Assembly: GCA_023702235.1 (NCBI GenBank)
Contig: JAMQCR010000001.1
Span: 2,232,001-2,296,000, forward strand
From: Neobacillus pocheonensis
GTDB lineage: Bacteria; Bacillota; Bacilli; Bacillales; Cytobacillaceae
Direction of reading: 5' to 3'
Length of the DNA stretch: 64,000 nucleotides
The translations under genes were made by a program, and so were the position numbers. The notes below the pieces were generated by a model that ran no database searches, was not told where the DNA came from, and saw nothing but the letters and a program-made list of their open reading frames with translations. Position 1 is the first letter of the stretch. Every line of letters starts with the position of its first letter. Shown here piece after piece: positions 8,755 through 17,801 of this stretch.

Positions 8755-9552
8755 ATGTCTTACCGGGTTTTAAAAGTAATCACGATTTTAATACCTACCG
8801 TTCTGATTGGTGGGTTGGAATTTCTTCGACACAGTGTTTTACTCCTTAATAAGTTTTCAATGGAGACAGGAAATTATCTTATTACCATTTTAACCTTCTT
8901 GGTTTCCTATGCTTTTTCAACTTGGATGTTTAGAACAATTGAAGAAAAGAACAAACGGATTTCTTCTGAACGTGAAATGCGGGCCATATATGAAGAGCGA
9001 GAAAGGCTGGCAAAAGAATTACACGATAATATTGCCCAAACGTTATTTCTATTAAAGGTCAATTTAAAAAAAGGAAAACTAAATGATGCACAAGGGCTTG
9101 TCAATTCAATTGACTATAATCTAAGACAAGCTATTTTTAACTTGCGAATCAGCCCGTCTGAACACGTTTCATTTTCTAAGAGAGTCGAAAGCTGGCTCGA
9201 TGATTGGAGTACTGTTTCAGGGATTGATATAAAACCTTCAATAGAAATAGAAGACGGTTTTTTCTCTTCTATTGAAGAAATTCAACTGTTTAGTATTATT
9301 CAGGAGGCATTTACAAATATAAGGAAGCATTCCGAAGCAGATTGTGCCTCTATTTGTCTTCACACCACTAAAGACAATTGGGAACTGATTATCGAAGACA
9401 ATGGGAAAGGGTTTTTTCCAAATGAAGTTCGATTAAACAAATACGGGCTCACGATGTTAAAGGAGCGAGCCGAAAAAATCAATGGTAGCATTGATTTTTC
9501 TTCTAAAAAAGACCTAGGAACAAAAATTTCCATAAAAGGAGACAGGGATTAG
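8755..9552 (+). CDS. NarX/LiaS-type sensor histidine kinase (HisKA_3)
   Basis: This 265-residue kinase has two N-terminal membrane helices (about residues 7-25 and 41-60) with almost no external loop, a short coiled linker, a HisKA_3 dimerisation domain with the phospho-acceptor in KELHDNIAQ (about H90), and a C-terminal HATPase with QEAFTNIRKHS and EDNGKGF. The small sensing region suggests an intramembrane-sensing kinase. It is followed after two bases by its response regulator. The signal is unknown; the divergent PepSY/lipoprotein operon next door is a possible target. Confidence 0.88.
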   Translation: MSYRVLKVITILIPTVLIGGLEFLRHSVLLLNKFSMETGNYLITILTFLVSYAFSTWMFRTIEEKNKRISSEREMRAIYEERERLAKELHDNIAQTLFLLKVNLKKGKLNDAQGLVNSIDYNLRQAIFNLRISPSEHVSFSKRVESWLDDWSTVSGIDIKPSIEIEDGFFSSIEEIQLFSIIQEAFTNIRKHSEADCASICLHTTKDNWELIIEDNGKGFFPNEVRLNKYGLTMLKERAEKINGSIDFSSKKDLGTKISIKGDRD

Positions 9553-9554
9553 AG

Positions 9555-10199
9555 TTGAACAGTTATCGGGTTTTAATTGCAGATGATCACCCTCACGCAC
9601 GACAAGCAATAATGGAGATGCTTGAGGAAGATCCGTGTTTTTTGATTGTTGGTCAGGCAACAGATGGGAAAAAAGCGATTCAATTGTGTGAAGAATTGCT
9701 TCCGGATATTTTATTAATCGATATTCAAATGCCTGGTTTAAACGGATTAGAGGCAACAAAAATAATAAAGGAAAAATATCCATTTATTAAGATCATTATC
9801 TTAAGTGTATCGGATCATATCGAGGATTTATTTACCGCCATCCAGTATGGTGCACAGGGATATTTGTTGAAAACGATGGATCCGGATGATTGGCTGCAAT
9901 ATCTTCGCTCGATTGTCGAAGGGTCTGATTCGGTAGCAAGAGACCTAGCAGGAAAACTTCTTTATCAATTTAGAGAGCGCGATATCCAGAACACTCCTGC
10001 CATAGGCTCTTTAACTCCAAGAGAAAAAGAAATCCTACATCTAGTATCAAAAGGGTTAACCAATAAACAACTGGCAGAACATCTTTTTATTGCAGAAAAT
10101 ACGGTGAAAAATCATATTAAAAACCTTTTGCAAAAGCTAAACCTCGAAAATCGTGTACAGCTTGCTTCCTATGCTTTAAAATATTTAAATTTGAATTAA
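9555..10199 (+). CDS. NarL/FixJ-family response regulator
   Basis: This 214-residue protein has a receiver domain (acidic pair IADDH, phospho-acceptor Asp about 56 in DILLIDIQMPG, Lys in LLKTMD) and a C-terminal LuxR-type HTH (LTPREKEILHLVSKG, NKQLAEHLFIAENTVKNH). The start is TTG at 9555, behind AAAGGAG inside the end of the kinase gene, so translation is coupled. It is the cognate partner of the kinase and a DNA-binding transcription factor; its targets are not evident. Confidence 0.9.
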   Translation: MNSYRVLIADDHPHARQAIMEMLEEDPCFLIVGQATDGKKAIQLCEELLPDILLIDIQMPGLNGLEATKIIKEKYPFIKIIILSVSDHIEDLFTAIQYGAQGYLLKTMDPDDWLQYLRSIVEGSDSVARDLAGKLLYQFRERDIQNTPAIGSLTPREKEILHLVSKGLTNKQLAEHLFIAENTVKNHIKNLLQKLNLENRVQLASYALKYLNLN

Positions 10200-10238
10200 A
10201 AATAGGGGCAAGTCCTTAAAAAAGAAGAGGTGGCAGAT

Positions 10239-11597
10239 TTGATTTTAAAAAGGAATATGTGGATTAATTATTTATTTGTTTATTTATGTTTGTACGCTTA
10301 CCATCTTATTGTTTCAAAATCCCCTGGGGACGATTTAACATTTGCTAAAGCTGCTCAACATTATAACGTAGTTCAGTGGCTTTCTAAGCGCTATTTTGAT
10401 TGGTCGGGACGGCTTTTTCCCGATGCGATGTCATTACTCCTGCTTGCGAACAAAGTATGGTTATGGAGACTCATTAATCCACTCGTTATTATCGTCCTTG
10501 CTTACGGTTTAGTTAGGATTTGGAAGAAAAACGTCAGGATGGTAGAATTTTTGACAGCCTTATGTATTATAGGATATTTCACGAACAACATCTTAAGTTC
10601 AGGTTTTTTTTGGATAACAGGGTCTATGTATTACTTATGGGCAATCGCCCTAGGTTTACTTGCTATGATACCCTATGCTGATCAAGGATTTAGAGAGGAA
10701 AAATTTAAAAACAATTTTCAATTTATTTTGTGTCTAATTTTTGGATTCTTGGCATCAGTTGCGAATGAACAAGCCTCTCTCTGTATGTCCTGCTTTGCAA
10801 TTTTATCCCATATCGTATTGTTCCGTCAGAAAAAACCTCAAGATAAAAGGTTATTCTTCCTTACAATTATTATAACCATTGGAACCTTGATTCTCCTCCT
10901 GGCTCCTGGGAGTCATGTTAGATCTATTAAAGAAGCAACCTATTGGTACCCAGGATTTGAACATTTGACGCTGAAGGATCATTTTTATATTGGAACAATC
11001 TGGGGATTCGAAAAACTTTTTATTGATATGAAAAATCTGTTATTTTTACTTTCAATTCTAGCTGTTATTCCATATTTTAAAGATGAGCAACTAAGAAACA
11101 ATCTTATTTTTAAAGTGTTTAGCTTGGTATTGTGTATGATGGTACTCTTTCATCTTACGGGGTTAGGATTAGAACATTTTTACAAATTTGAGGCAATCAG
11201 AAATTTTAATTTTACTGCTACATTGTTTTCAATATCCCTTTTCAAAAGAACCTTTATTTCAGCTGTTTTTCCATATCTTTTCTGGTCTGTTTACAGTCTC
11301 ATGTTACTGTATCTTCTGTTAAAAAATACAAAAAGGAAGATATTTGTCTTGTTTTGTATATTAGCGGTCATTTCGACTTTAGTTTTAATGTTTTTTTCGC
11401 CAACTATTTATGGGTCAGGGAATAGAGTCTTAACAGTGGGCGCAGTTCTTTTAGCCATCATTATGATTGGAAGAATGATTGAGCAGAGAATGATCGGTAC
11501 ATTCTTTTATCTAAGCATTTTTGCCATTTTTCCGATTATCAACCTATCCGATATGTTTTTTATATGGCTAACTAAAGGGTTTAATCCTTTTCTTTAA
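10239..11597 (+). CDS. DUF6056-like multi-pass membrane protein
   Basis: This is a protein of about 452 residues with ten or more hydrophobic helices. Polar motifs near the N-terminus and between helices (PGDDLTF, DWSGRLF, TGSMYYLW, NEQASL) recall DUF6056 and GT-C-like membrane proteins such as polysaccharide polymerases or lipid-linked sugar transferases. I infer an envelope glycan role but cannot name a substrate. TTG at 10239 lies six bases after AGAGGTGG; GTG at 10230 is also in frame but overlaps that site. It follows the response regulator by about 40 bases and could be co-transcribed. Confidence 0.7.
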   Translation: MILKRNMWINYLFVYLCLYAYHLIVSKSPGDDLTFAKAAQHYNVVQWLSKRYFDWSGRLFPDAMSLLLLANKVWLWRLINPLVIIVLAYGLVRIWKKNVRMVEFLTALCIIGYFTNNILSSGFFWITGSMYYLWAIALGLLAMIPYADQGFREEKFKNNFQFILCLIFGFLASVANEQASLCMSCFAILSHIVLFRQKKPQDKRLFFLTIIITIGTLILLLAPGSHVRSIKEATYWYPGFEHLTLKDHFYIGTIWGFEKLFIDMKNLLFLLSILAVIPYFKDEQLRNNLIFKVFSLVLCMMVLFHLTGLGLEHFYKFEAIRNFNFTATLFSISLFKRTFISAVFPYLFWSVYSLMLLYLLLKNTKRKIFVLFCILAVISTLVLMFFSPTIYGSGNRVLTVGAVLLAIIMIGRMIEQRMIGTFFYLSIFAIFPIINLSDMFFIWLTKGFNPFL

Positions 11598-11624
11598 AAA
11601 AAATCAGACTGAGTTTTAATCCAG

Positions 11625-11659
11625 AAACGACCCTGCATCAATGTGCCAGGTCGTTTTTT
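11625..11659 (+). terminator. Terminator after the DUF6056-like gene
   Basis: AAACGACC(C)TG pairs with CAGGTCGTTT with one bulged C, followed by a run of T. Confidence 0.7.
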
Positions 11660-11757
11660 ATAGGATTATTTATTAAAATAGGACTTTGTTTGCAGGCTAA
11701 AAGCTGCCTTCTATTGCTTTTTTAAATTTTAATAGTCTTTAAGGTTTCTCAAAGTTC

Positions 11758-12915
11758 CTAATTTGATCGATTTAACGCTGGAATCAAACTATCTGCTTTA
11801 GGGGAACCGATACCTGTTACCAAATCATATCCAGCTTGCGAGGAATATCCTCCATTGCCTCCTGCAAGAATATCGTGATAATTCGTTGAATATCCGGTAG
11901 AGTTTGTCGTCCCCGCAATCACATAAAGCTGGCTGATTGTATTAAGACTCGTCAAAGGAGATGTACGTCCTTGATCAGCTAGTGCAATCATCGCCGACCA
12001 ACATGGAGCCCCGAAGCTTGTACCTCCAACTTGAAACCATCCTTTTTGTCCGCTGTCAATCGTGCTGTCATAAACAGCTACTCCTGTATTCGGATCGGCA
12101 TTCCATGATACATCCGGTGATCCGCGATGTGTGCCAACAACGGTTTGCCAAAGATCTTCGTAACTTGGCCTTGTTTCATAAGTACTGGTGCCGCCTCCCG
12201 AACCGGACCAAGCGCTCTCGCCAAGGTAGGTCCCTGTTGAATCAAGTTGAAGATTTGTTCCGCCGACGGACAACACATTAGGAGAAGAAGCCGGCCAGGA
12301 CATACCTGAGCCATTATCACCGGAAGAGGCAACGTATACTACACCTTTATGTTGAAAATGCGAATCATAACTTGCCTCTCCAGAGAATTCAGACCCGCCC
12401 CAACTGTTGGAAACAACTTGAGCGCCCTGAGAGGTTGCGTAATCCACCGCTGAGAACAAATTGGAAATGGATGCCGATTTGGCGACCACCAGCAATATTT
12501 TAGCCTGTGGCGCTATCGCATGCGCCCACTCCACATCAAGCGCAGTCTCCAGCGCCCAGCCACCGTCCGTTTTGTTTGGTTTTCCATTCGGATAAGCGAT
12601 TGTTAAGCTTGTAGCTGAAAGACCGAACTGTTGATTGAACACTTGGAGATCGTTTGAAATGGTCGGGCTGCCATATGCATCGACAATCGCAATTGTTTGT
12701 CCGTAACCAGTTGAAGTTAACTGATCCAAACCGTATGCTTTTTTAATCTTTGCTGGTGTGTAACCATTTAGATAGGTTGGTGTCGCACCATTATTTTTAA
12801 TGTGAATGGGCGGATGCGCATCCTTAAGCGGTTGCTGTGTAGAAAAACCAGCAAGCGATAAGAAACAGAGAGAAGCAGTAAACATAAGCGAAAGATTACG
12901 CACAATTTTTTTCAT
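11758..12915 (-). CDS. S53 (sedolisin/kumamolisin) serine-carboxyl peptidase lacking a pro-domain
   Basis: This 385-residue protein has a signal peptide (about residues 1-25) and a single peptidase S53 domain. The catalytic Glu and Asp are in ETALDVEWAHA (E123, D127), the oxyanion Asp in SSGDNGS (D200) and the nucleophile Ser in GGTSFGAP (S300). The C-terminal GYDLVTGIGSP belongs to the calcium site. Sedolisins are normally secreted zymogens with a pro-domain of about 170 residues; here the mature domain begins about 25 residues after the signal. It is likely a secreted endopeptidase, though how it folds without the pro-region is open. A second, full-length S53 enzyme lies at 35955-38156. Confidence 0.9.
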   Translation of the reverse strand: MKKIVRNLSLMFTASLCFLSLAGFSTQQPLKDAHPPIHIKNNGATPTYLNGYTPAKIKKAYGLDQLTSTGYGQTIAIVDAYGSPTISNDLQVFNQQFGLSATSLTIAYPNGKPNKTDGGWALETALDVEWAHAIAPQAKILLVVAKSASISNLFSAVDYATSQGAQVVSNSWGGSEFSGEASYDSHFQHKGVVYVASSGDNGSGMSWPASSPNVLSVGGTNLQLDSTGTYLGESAWSGSGGGTSTYETRPSYEDLWQTVVGTHRGSPDVSWNADPNTGVAVYDSTIDSGQKGWFQVGGTSFGAPCWSAMIALADQGRTSPLTSLNTISQLYVIAGTTNSTGYSTNYHDILAGGNGGYSSQAGYDLVTGIGSPKADSLIPALNRSN

Positions 12916-13019
12916 TTAGGACCCCCTATCAGAATTTTAATACTACTATTCTATTCATCCCAAAGTAAAAAATCCCTATTTTACGCATTCCATAATAATA
13001 TTGAATCGTTATCTCTTTT

Positions 13020-14207
13020 TTATTTAACCCCCAATTTCTCCATTTCAATCACTCTTTTTAGATAGTCATATTCTTTTTGGTCGAGAATGTCGATTTCATT
13101 GTTAGTCGCTAGTAAGATTTGCTTTCTGCACTTGGATATCCTTTGGATCATCGGGTGAATCGTGAGACTTGATAGATTAACAAAGTCATATAGGTCAGTT
13201 AAACTGACAGGCAATTTATAGCCCTTATTGCTGCTTGCAATTAATAATCCATTATCACGTAACTTAGAAACAATGTTGGATCTAAAGTAATGTTGATTTA
13301 TTTTGATTGATCTAATGGCATTAAGATTTTCTAAAATTTCTTGGGTATATACATATTCATTTGGGTTTTCTTTCAAATTAAATAAAAGAAACTTTAGAAA
13401 ATCAATTCGAATTTTTTCATCATCCTCTTCACTTTTTCTATTTTTATCGATGTATCGATAGGCCAAATTTACAGATTTTCTGATAATAACCTCATCGTAT
13501 AAACAGTCAGGATTCTCTGATTTATATTCATATAGAAAGTTTTTATAGTCATAAGGCCATTGATGGATTCCTATTATTTTAGGTTTGATTAATTGGTAAA
13601 AAGAGCGATATTGTTCCGAAAACTGTGTTTTATCATATCCTTGTGCAATCGACCCCGCGATAAGATCAGCCAATTGGAGAAGCATAGTGGATTGACTGTG
13701 ATTGAATCCAAACGTTGAATAATTAAATAAATCTGGAATACTCGTTTTCTTTACATAATTTTTAAATTCCTGTGTAAATTCTTTTGCTCCCTGTTCACTT
13801 GCCACAAGATCAAGTTGTTCAAACGTTTTATTTAAATCATCATAGGCCAATCGATTTAAATAGTTAATAAATGTCTTCTTAAATGTGATGCCGCTATCCT
13901 CTCTTATTTTTCTTTTATCGATGACATAGGCGTACACCGTAAAAGGTAAATCCTTTAACTCCTTTACAATTTGTAACCTAAGATTATGATTATTTTCAAT
14001 CTCGCTGGATTTCATTTCTCCGGCTTGGAAATATTTTTGTCTAATCTTATCAATTTCCTGTTCTACCATCTCTTTATTAGATTCTTTTACCAGAATGGAA
14101 ACGATTATAAAGTGGGTTGAAACATCATGTTTGTCAAAATCAAAATCATAATCACCAAACTCATCAATAAATGCATATTGTATTTCATCCAACTTTTCCC
14201 ACCCCAT
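13020..14207 (-). CDS. DUF3800-domain protein with C-terminal winged-helix-like region
   Basis: This 395-residue soluble protein begins with the DUF3800 signature AFIDEFGDYDF and closes that domain with LLQLADLIAGSIAQG at about residues 175-190. DUF3800 has an RNase H-like fold predicted to be a nuclease and often occurs in accessory or defence regions. Residues from about 290 to 350 (YVYTQEILENLNAI, FRSNIVSKLRDNGLLI) look like a winged helix. No partner gene adjoins it; both neighbours are separated by intergenic DNA. DNA or RNA processing is inference. Confidence 0.72.
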   Translation of the reverse strand: MGWEKLDEIQYAFIDEFGDYDFDFDKHDVSTHFIIVSILVKESNKEMVEQEIDKIRQKYFQAGEMKSSEIENNHNLRLQIVKELKDLPFTVYAYVIDKRKIREDSGITFKKTFINYLNRLAYDDLNKTFEQLDLVASEQGAKEFTQEFKNYVKKTSIPDLFNYSTFGFNHSQSTMLLQLADLIAGSIAQGYDKTQFSEQYRSFYQLIKPKIIGIHQWPYDYKNFLYEYKSENPDCLYDEVIIRKSVNLAYRYIDKNRKSEEDDEKIRIDFLKFLLFNLKENPNEYVYTQEILENLNAIRSIKINQHYFRSNIVSKLRDNGLLIASSNKGYKLPVSLTDLYDFVNLSSLTIHPMIQRISKCRKQILLATNNEIDILDQKEYDYLKRVIEMEKLGVK

Positions 14208-14360
14208 TAAAGGAATTAAATTTTATCTTAATAATTCAACAAAATTTTATCCAAACCTCTAAAAAGTTAATTTCCCCCTAAAAATTACTTTTTTAAGCTC
14301 ATCGGCAAACATGTGAATGAGGGGAATTAACGGGGATTTAATAAAATCACGGTAAAATGC

Positions 14361-14390
14361 AAAAAGCGGTCACCCATAGGAAACCGCTTT
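14361..14390 (-). terminator. Terminator after the 48-residue membrane protein
   Basis: On the minus strand AAAGCGGT pairs with ACCGCTTT across a 14-base loop, followed by TTGC after the T run. It lies downstream of the small gene at 14461-14607. Confidence 0.6.
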
Positions 14391-14460
14391 GATAGTAGTC
14401 TTTTGAAAACATTTTATCATTTATGAGTTTAGCTTGTTAAGGGAACAGTCTTCCTTTTGT

Positions 14461-14607
14461 TTAGTCATCAAATTTAAATCTTGGTAAAACTTCTTCCTCT
14501 ACTACCGGTTGTTCGTTTTCAACTTTCTTTATTTTTGATTTTTTTACCACAAAATAAATAATACCTATCAATAAGATCGCAAGAATAAGGACAAGAAAAA
14601 CCATCAT
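14461..14607 (-). CDS. Small single-pass membrane protein, 48 residues
   Basis: Two adjacent ATGs (14607 and 14604) follow GGAAGGAAGTG. The product begins MMVFLVLILAILLIGIIYF, one transmembrane helix, then a basic patch KKSKIKK and an acidic tail containing VVEEEVLPRFKFDD. That is the plan of a small bitopic protein with its tail inside. It has its own downstream terminator and stands between DUF3800 and the FtsH-like gene. The function is unknown. Confidence 0.65.
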   Translation of the reverse strand: MMVFLVLILAILLIGIIYFVVKKSKIKKVENEQPVVEEEVLPRFKFDD

Positions 14608-14719
14608 TCAACACTTCCTTCCACTAAAAATAATTTCACATTAGAATATATGAACAATAGCTTGTCATTTTTAATAAAAAAAGAAAAATTTTAAAGATAG
14701 GACCTAAAAACTAATCCAT

Positions 14720-14770
14720 AAAAAAAAATCAGTTCCCATTGCCTATTCTGTTTTACAACAGGGAACTGAC
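14720..14770 (-). terminator. Terminator after the FtsH-like gene
   Basis: TCAGTTCCC (14729-14737) pairs with GGGAACTGA (14761-14769); on the minus strand it is followed by eight T. Confidence 0.7.
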
Positions 14771-14833
14771 CTTTCATTATAAAACCAATTTATATTTAGA
14801 AGTAAATTCCTTCACCATTAATCTAGTTACATG

Positions 14834-16573
14834 TCACTCGGAATTCTTCTCATCAAAGTCGTCCCCGTCAGTTAACTTCGGTGCTTCTGTCTGAGCAAGG
14901 GAATCTAAATACGCCCGTGGTGTTACTTCAGGCAACTCTGGCTGTTTCTCGCCATAAAGTTCCGTATAGATTTCCTCGATCTCCTCACCCGTTAGATCTC
15001 CCCGCCTCAGCAGCTCTTCGGCAATGGTGTGGACGAAGTCAGCGTGGTCGAGTACGAGCTTCTTTACTTTGGTCATCTCGTCTTTTAGCAGCACGTTAAT
15101 CTTTGACCGGAGCGCCTTGAGTCCATCTTGTCGAGATCCTAACGCAAGCCAGCTGAACAACTCATCTCCCATACCGACGATACCAAGGTATGCACCGGCC
15201 AGCTCTGTAGCCTGCTCCAAGTCGGAAGTGACCCCGTTTAATTTCTTCCCAAGGAACTCCTCTTCTACCGCCCGGGCTGCAAGACAGACTTGGATTTCCG
15301 CCAAGATCTCTTTGTCGCTTCGATTATATCGCTCATGCGTCGGCTTGGTGGCAGCGAGACCAAGTGCGCTTCCTCGCCGGATAATTGTCACCTTCCAAAC
15401 CCGTTCGTGCGGCTTTAGCAGGTATTGGGCTACCGCATGGCCTGCTTCATGATAAGCGACGTTCCGCTTCTCATCATCGCTCATGGAGCGGAGCGGCTGT
15501 TTGAGTCCCCACTCATAGGTCTCCATGGTGGCCCGAAAGTCCTCATAATTAGAAACCTGAGCACCACGCTGGTGAGCAATCACAACCGACTCGTTCACGA
15601 TGTGTTTGATCTGCGCAGGGCTGTAGCCAATCGTGTCGAGTGCTGCCTTCTCTGGAGTAAGAGAAGGGTCGAGCTTCACCTTCTTGAGATAGTATTGGAA
15701 GACGTCCACCCGGCCATCATAGTCGGGGGAATCTACCCAGAGCTTTCGGTCAAAACGGCCATGGCCGGAGCAGCGCTTGATCGAGTACGTCTGGCAGGTT
15801 TGTCGCCCCAATCGTCAGGACCGCCGGCCGCTCTGCTTTCTTCTTCCGAAGTCCGAGTGAGCGAAGCAGCTTGGCAAACCAGTTGTTGTCGATGTTCGGT
15901 GGATCCATTTGCAAGAGCAGCTCGTTGAGGATGCCAGAACCGCCCATGCCCATTAGCCCTCCCATCATTCCTCCACCGCCCCCTCCTTGCCGACTCATAC
16001 CGATAGCATCGATCTCGTCGATGAAGATGATGCAGGCACCGTACACTTTCGCCAACTTTCGGGCCTTCTTGTAAATGCCCATCACCTTTAGGTTGCCAAC
16101 ACCGAAGAACATGTTTTGAAAGCTTGGAGCAGAGGCATATGCAAAGGGTACCTGTGCTTCATTGGCTATTACTTGTGCTAGGTAGGATTTGCCGGTTCCT
16201 GGGGGACCACAGAGCAGCAAACCACGAATCGCCTCGCCCCCCATCTCCTTAAACTCTTTGACACCCTTGAGCAGGGTGACAATCCTCTTGGCATTTTCAA
16301 CGATTTCAGGATTCCCCCTATAATCGTCCCATGTGGAGCCGGTTTCGCCGGGCAAAATCCAATACGTGCGTCCCCGTGCAAGGAACCAAAATAGAGCAAC
16401 AAACTGAATAATCATGAACAGCATGGCAAAGAGTAGCTGTAGCAAAAGACTGGCAATATTCAATGCGATTCCCCAAGCTGTTGGCCTCCTGTCCACAACA
16501 GCACGCCGATAAAGACGATGACTGTCAACCAGAGAAGGAATTTACGCCATTTAATCCAACGATATGCTTTCAT
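14834..16573 (-). pseudogene. Divergent FtsH-like AAA+ zinc protease (M41), frameshifted twice
   Basis: The start ATG is at 16573, behind AAAGGAAGTG. The first frame gives MKAYRWIKWRKFLLWLTVIV and shifts at about 16490 into the main frame. Two membrane helices precede an AAA+ domain with Walker A GPPGTGKS, Walker B IIFIDEIDA and a Gly/Met-rich insert after it (GGGGGGMMGGLMGMGG). A further shift at about 15765 interrupts LLRPGRFDRKL; one extra T in CCATGG explains it. The C-terminal M41 domain has YHEAGHA and the third zinc ligand in TSDLEQAT. It lacks the large external domain of housekeeping FtsH. It is a membrane-anchored ATP-dependent protease, with base composition clearly richer in G+C than its neighbours. 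Confidence 0.82.
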
Positions 16574-17049
16574 GGCGTCACTTCCTTTACAGGTTTATGA
16601 TTCTTTTGAAAACCACGAATTTAACTTAGTACAGATAACTCTTTAAAAGGAGAGGAATACCTTGATAATAGGAGAAGATTTTTTGACCTAGGAGAGAAAG
16701 AGGTAATGATTCCTACTATACTTCAAATCTTCCATCATTTAGAAATCAACAGTAGGTACGAGGTATCTGTTGATTTATAGAACCAAAATAGATAAAAATT
16801 GCAGGCTCGTTCTCTTGAAAAACACCTAATAAAATTATCTTTTCCCAATTTTTATTCGTTGATTCTCATTTTAGAACTGGACATCTTTATATCTAACCAA
16901 TTTTTAATCTATCTCAAAGAGGCTAGAGGGATTTTTCATTCAAAATAGGGGTTAATCAGTCATTTTACAATTATTGGAATAAATTCGAAACTTATTGCGA
17001 AAACTTAAATTAAGAGCAAGGAAATATGCACCTTTAGAATCGTCCTCCA
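16574..17049. other. Gene-free region with a 10-bp inverted repeat
   Basis: No convincing frame was seen in this 476-base region. AAATCAACAG (16743-16752) and CTGTTGATTT (16767-16776) form a perfect hairpin with a 14-base loop but no T-run on either strand, so it may be an operator or RNA structure rather than a terminator. Confidence 0.4.
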
Positions 17050-17316
17050 TTAACTTCCTTGCCCTATTCTTTGTTTACCTCGGGCGTCCTCCTGCCCGAG
17101 TGTTTCAATTGTTATTGATACCCCAAACTCACCTAAATTGATGGTATTGCCTGTCCGGAAGTAGGCGAGTATAATTTCCTCGTATGATTCTGGAGAAAGG
17201 AAAAGACAATTGAAAACACCTAACAAACAGTATTTAAAAACAAATGGAGACAAAAAAAGAAGTAGGTTAGTCCCTACTTCATTTATCAAGCCAATGACCA
17301 CCAGAAATGAACACAT
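17050..17316 (-). CDS. Possible small hypothetical protein, 88 residues
   Basis: This frame follows the holin-like gene by 15 bases on the same strand. Residues 1-40 are hydrophobic, and residues 45-88 are polar with FRTGNTINLGEFGVSI. I do not recognise it. The base composition of its C-terminal half is slightly richer in G+C than the surroundings. It may be a real small protein, a remnant, or chance. Confidence 0.3.
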   Translation of the reverse strand: MCSFLVVIGLINEVGTNLLLFLSPFVFKYCLLGVFNCLFLSPESYEEIILAYFRTGNTINLGEFGVSITIETLGQEDARGKQRIGQGS

Positions 17317-17331
17317 TTACCTATAGATAGC

Positions 17332-17589
17332 CTAAGCTCTCCATTTATTTATGATTCCGCTTAAATAATTCCAAATTACAGCCAAACCACCAATATAGTA
17401 AAAAACTAATAATATCCATCCTGTAGGATCAATCGGCATTAAGTTCAAAATAAATACTAATGGGAATACAAGGTATAAAACATCTTTCAAATAATCTAAT
17501 ACCATTTTGAGATTGAAAGATTTAGTCACCAATGATTTAAAAAGACCAACAATAAAATCTAGCAACATGAGACCCAGAACAGCCCACAT
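17332..17589 (-). CDS. Holin-like small membrane protein (phage_holin_4 type)
   Basis: This 85-residue protein has three hydrophobic helices and the charged segment LLDFIVGLFKSLVTKSFN after helix 1, a pattern of the toxin-secretion/phage-lysis holin family 4. There are no phage structural or lysin genes nearby, so it is more likely a chromosomal holin-like protein or a prophage remnant. The ribosome site before the ATG is weak. Membrane location is confident, function is not. Confidence 0.5.
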   Translation of the reverse strand: MWAVLGLMLLDFIVGLFKSLVTKSFNLKMVLDYLKDVLYLVFPLVFILNLMPIDPTGWILLVFYYIGGLAVIWNYLSGIINKWRA

Positions 17590-17738
17590 TGTGTAAAGAA
17601 CCCAACCGTCTATTTTACATCAACTCCGTTTTTTAGCGTACTTTATTTTATGCACTAGGTAACCAATTTGCTCGTTCTTTTCAACCTAATTAGCAGAATA
17701 TTTCAATTATCCATTATTACGAAAATTAAACGAAGACC

Positions 17739-17786
17739 AAAAAAAGGGCTAGAAATCTCAATAAAAGACTTCTGCCCATTTTTTCT
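17739..17786 (-). terminator. Terminator after the PAS-AAA-Fis regulator
   Basis: On the minus strand GGGCAGAA pairs with TTCTAGCCC with a bulge, followed by seven T. It lies 17 bases past the stop codon. Confidence 0.55.
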
Positions 17787-17801
17787 TTAACTATAATAAT
17801 A

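Noticed and set aside
15425..15928. 167-codon plus-strand frame
   Set aside because: Antisense to the FtsH-like gene; an open frame is expected by chance in its G+C-rich DNA.
17332..17589. Prophage signalled by a holin-like gene
   Set aside because: No integrase, lysin, terminase or structural genes nearby, so a prophage is not supported.
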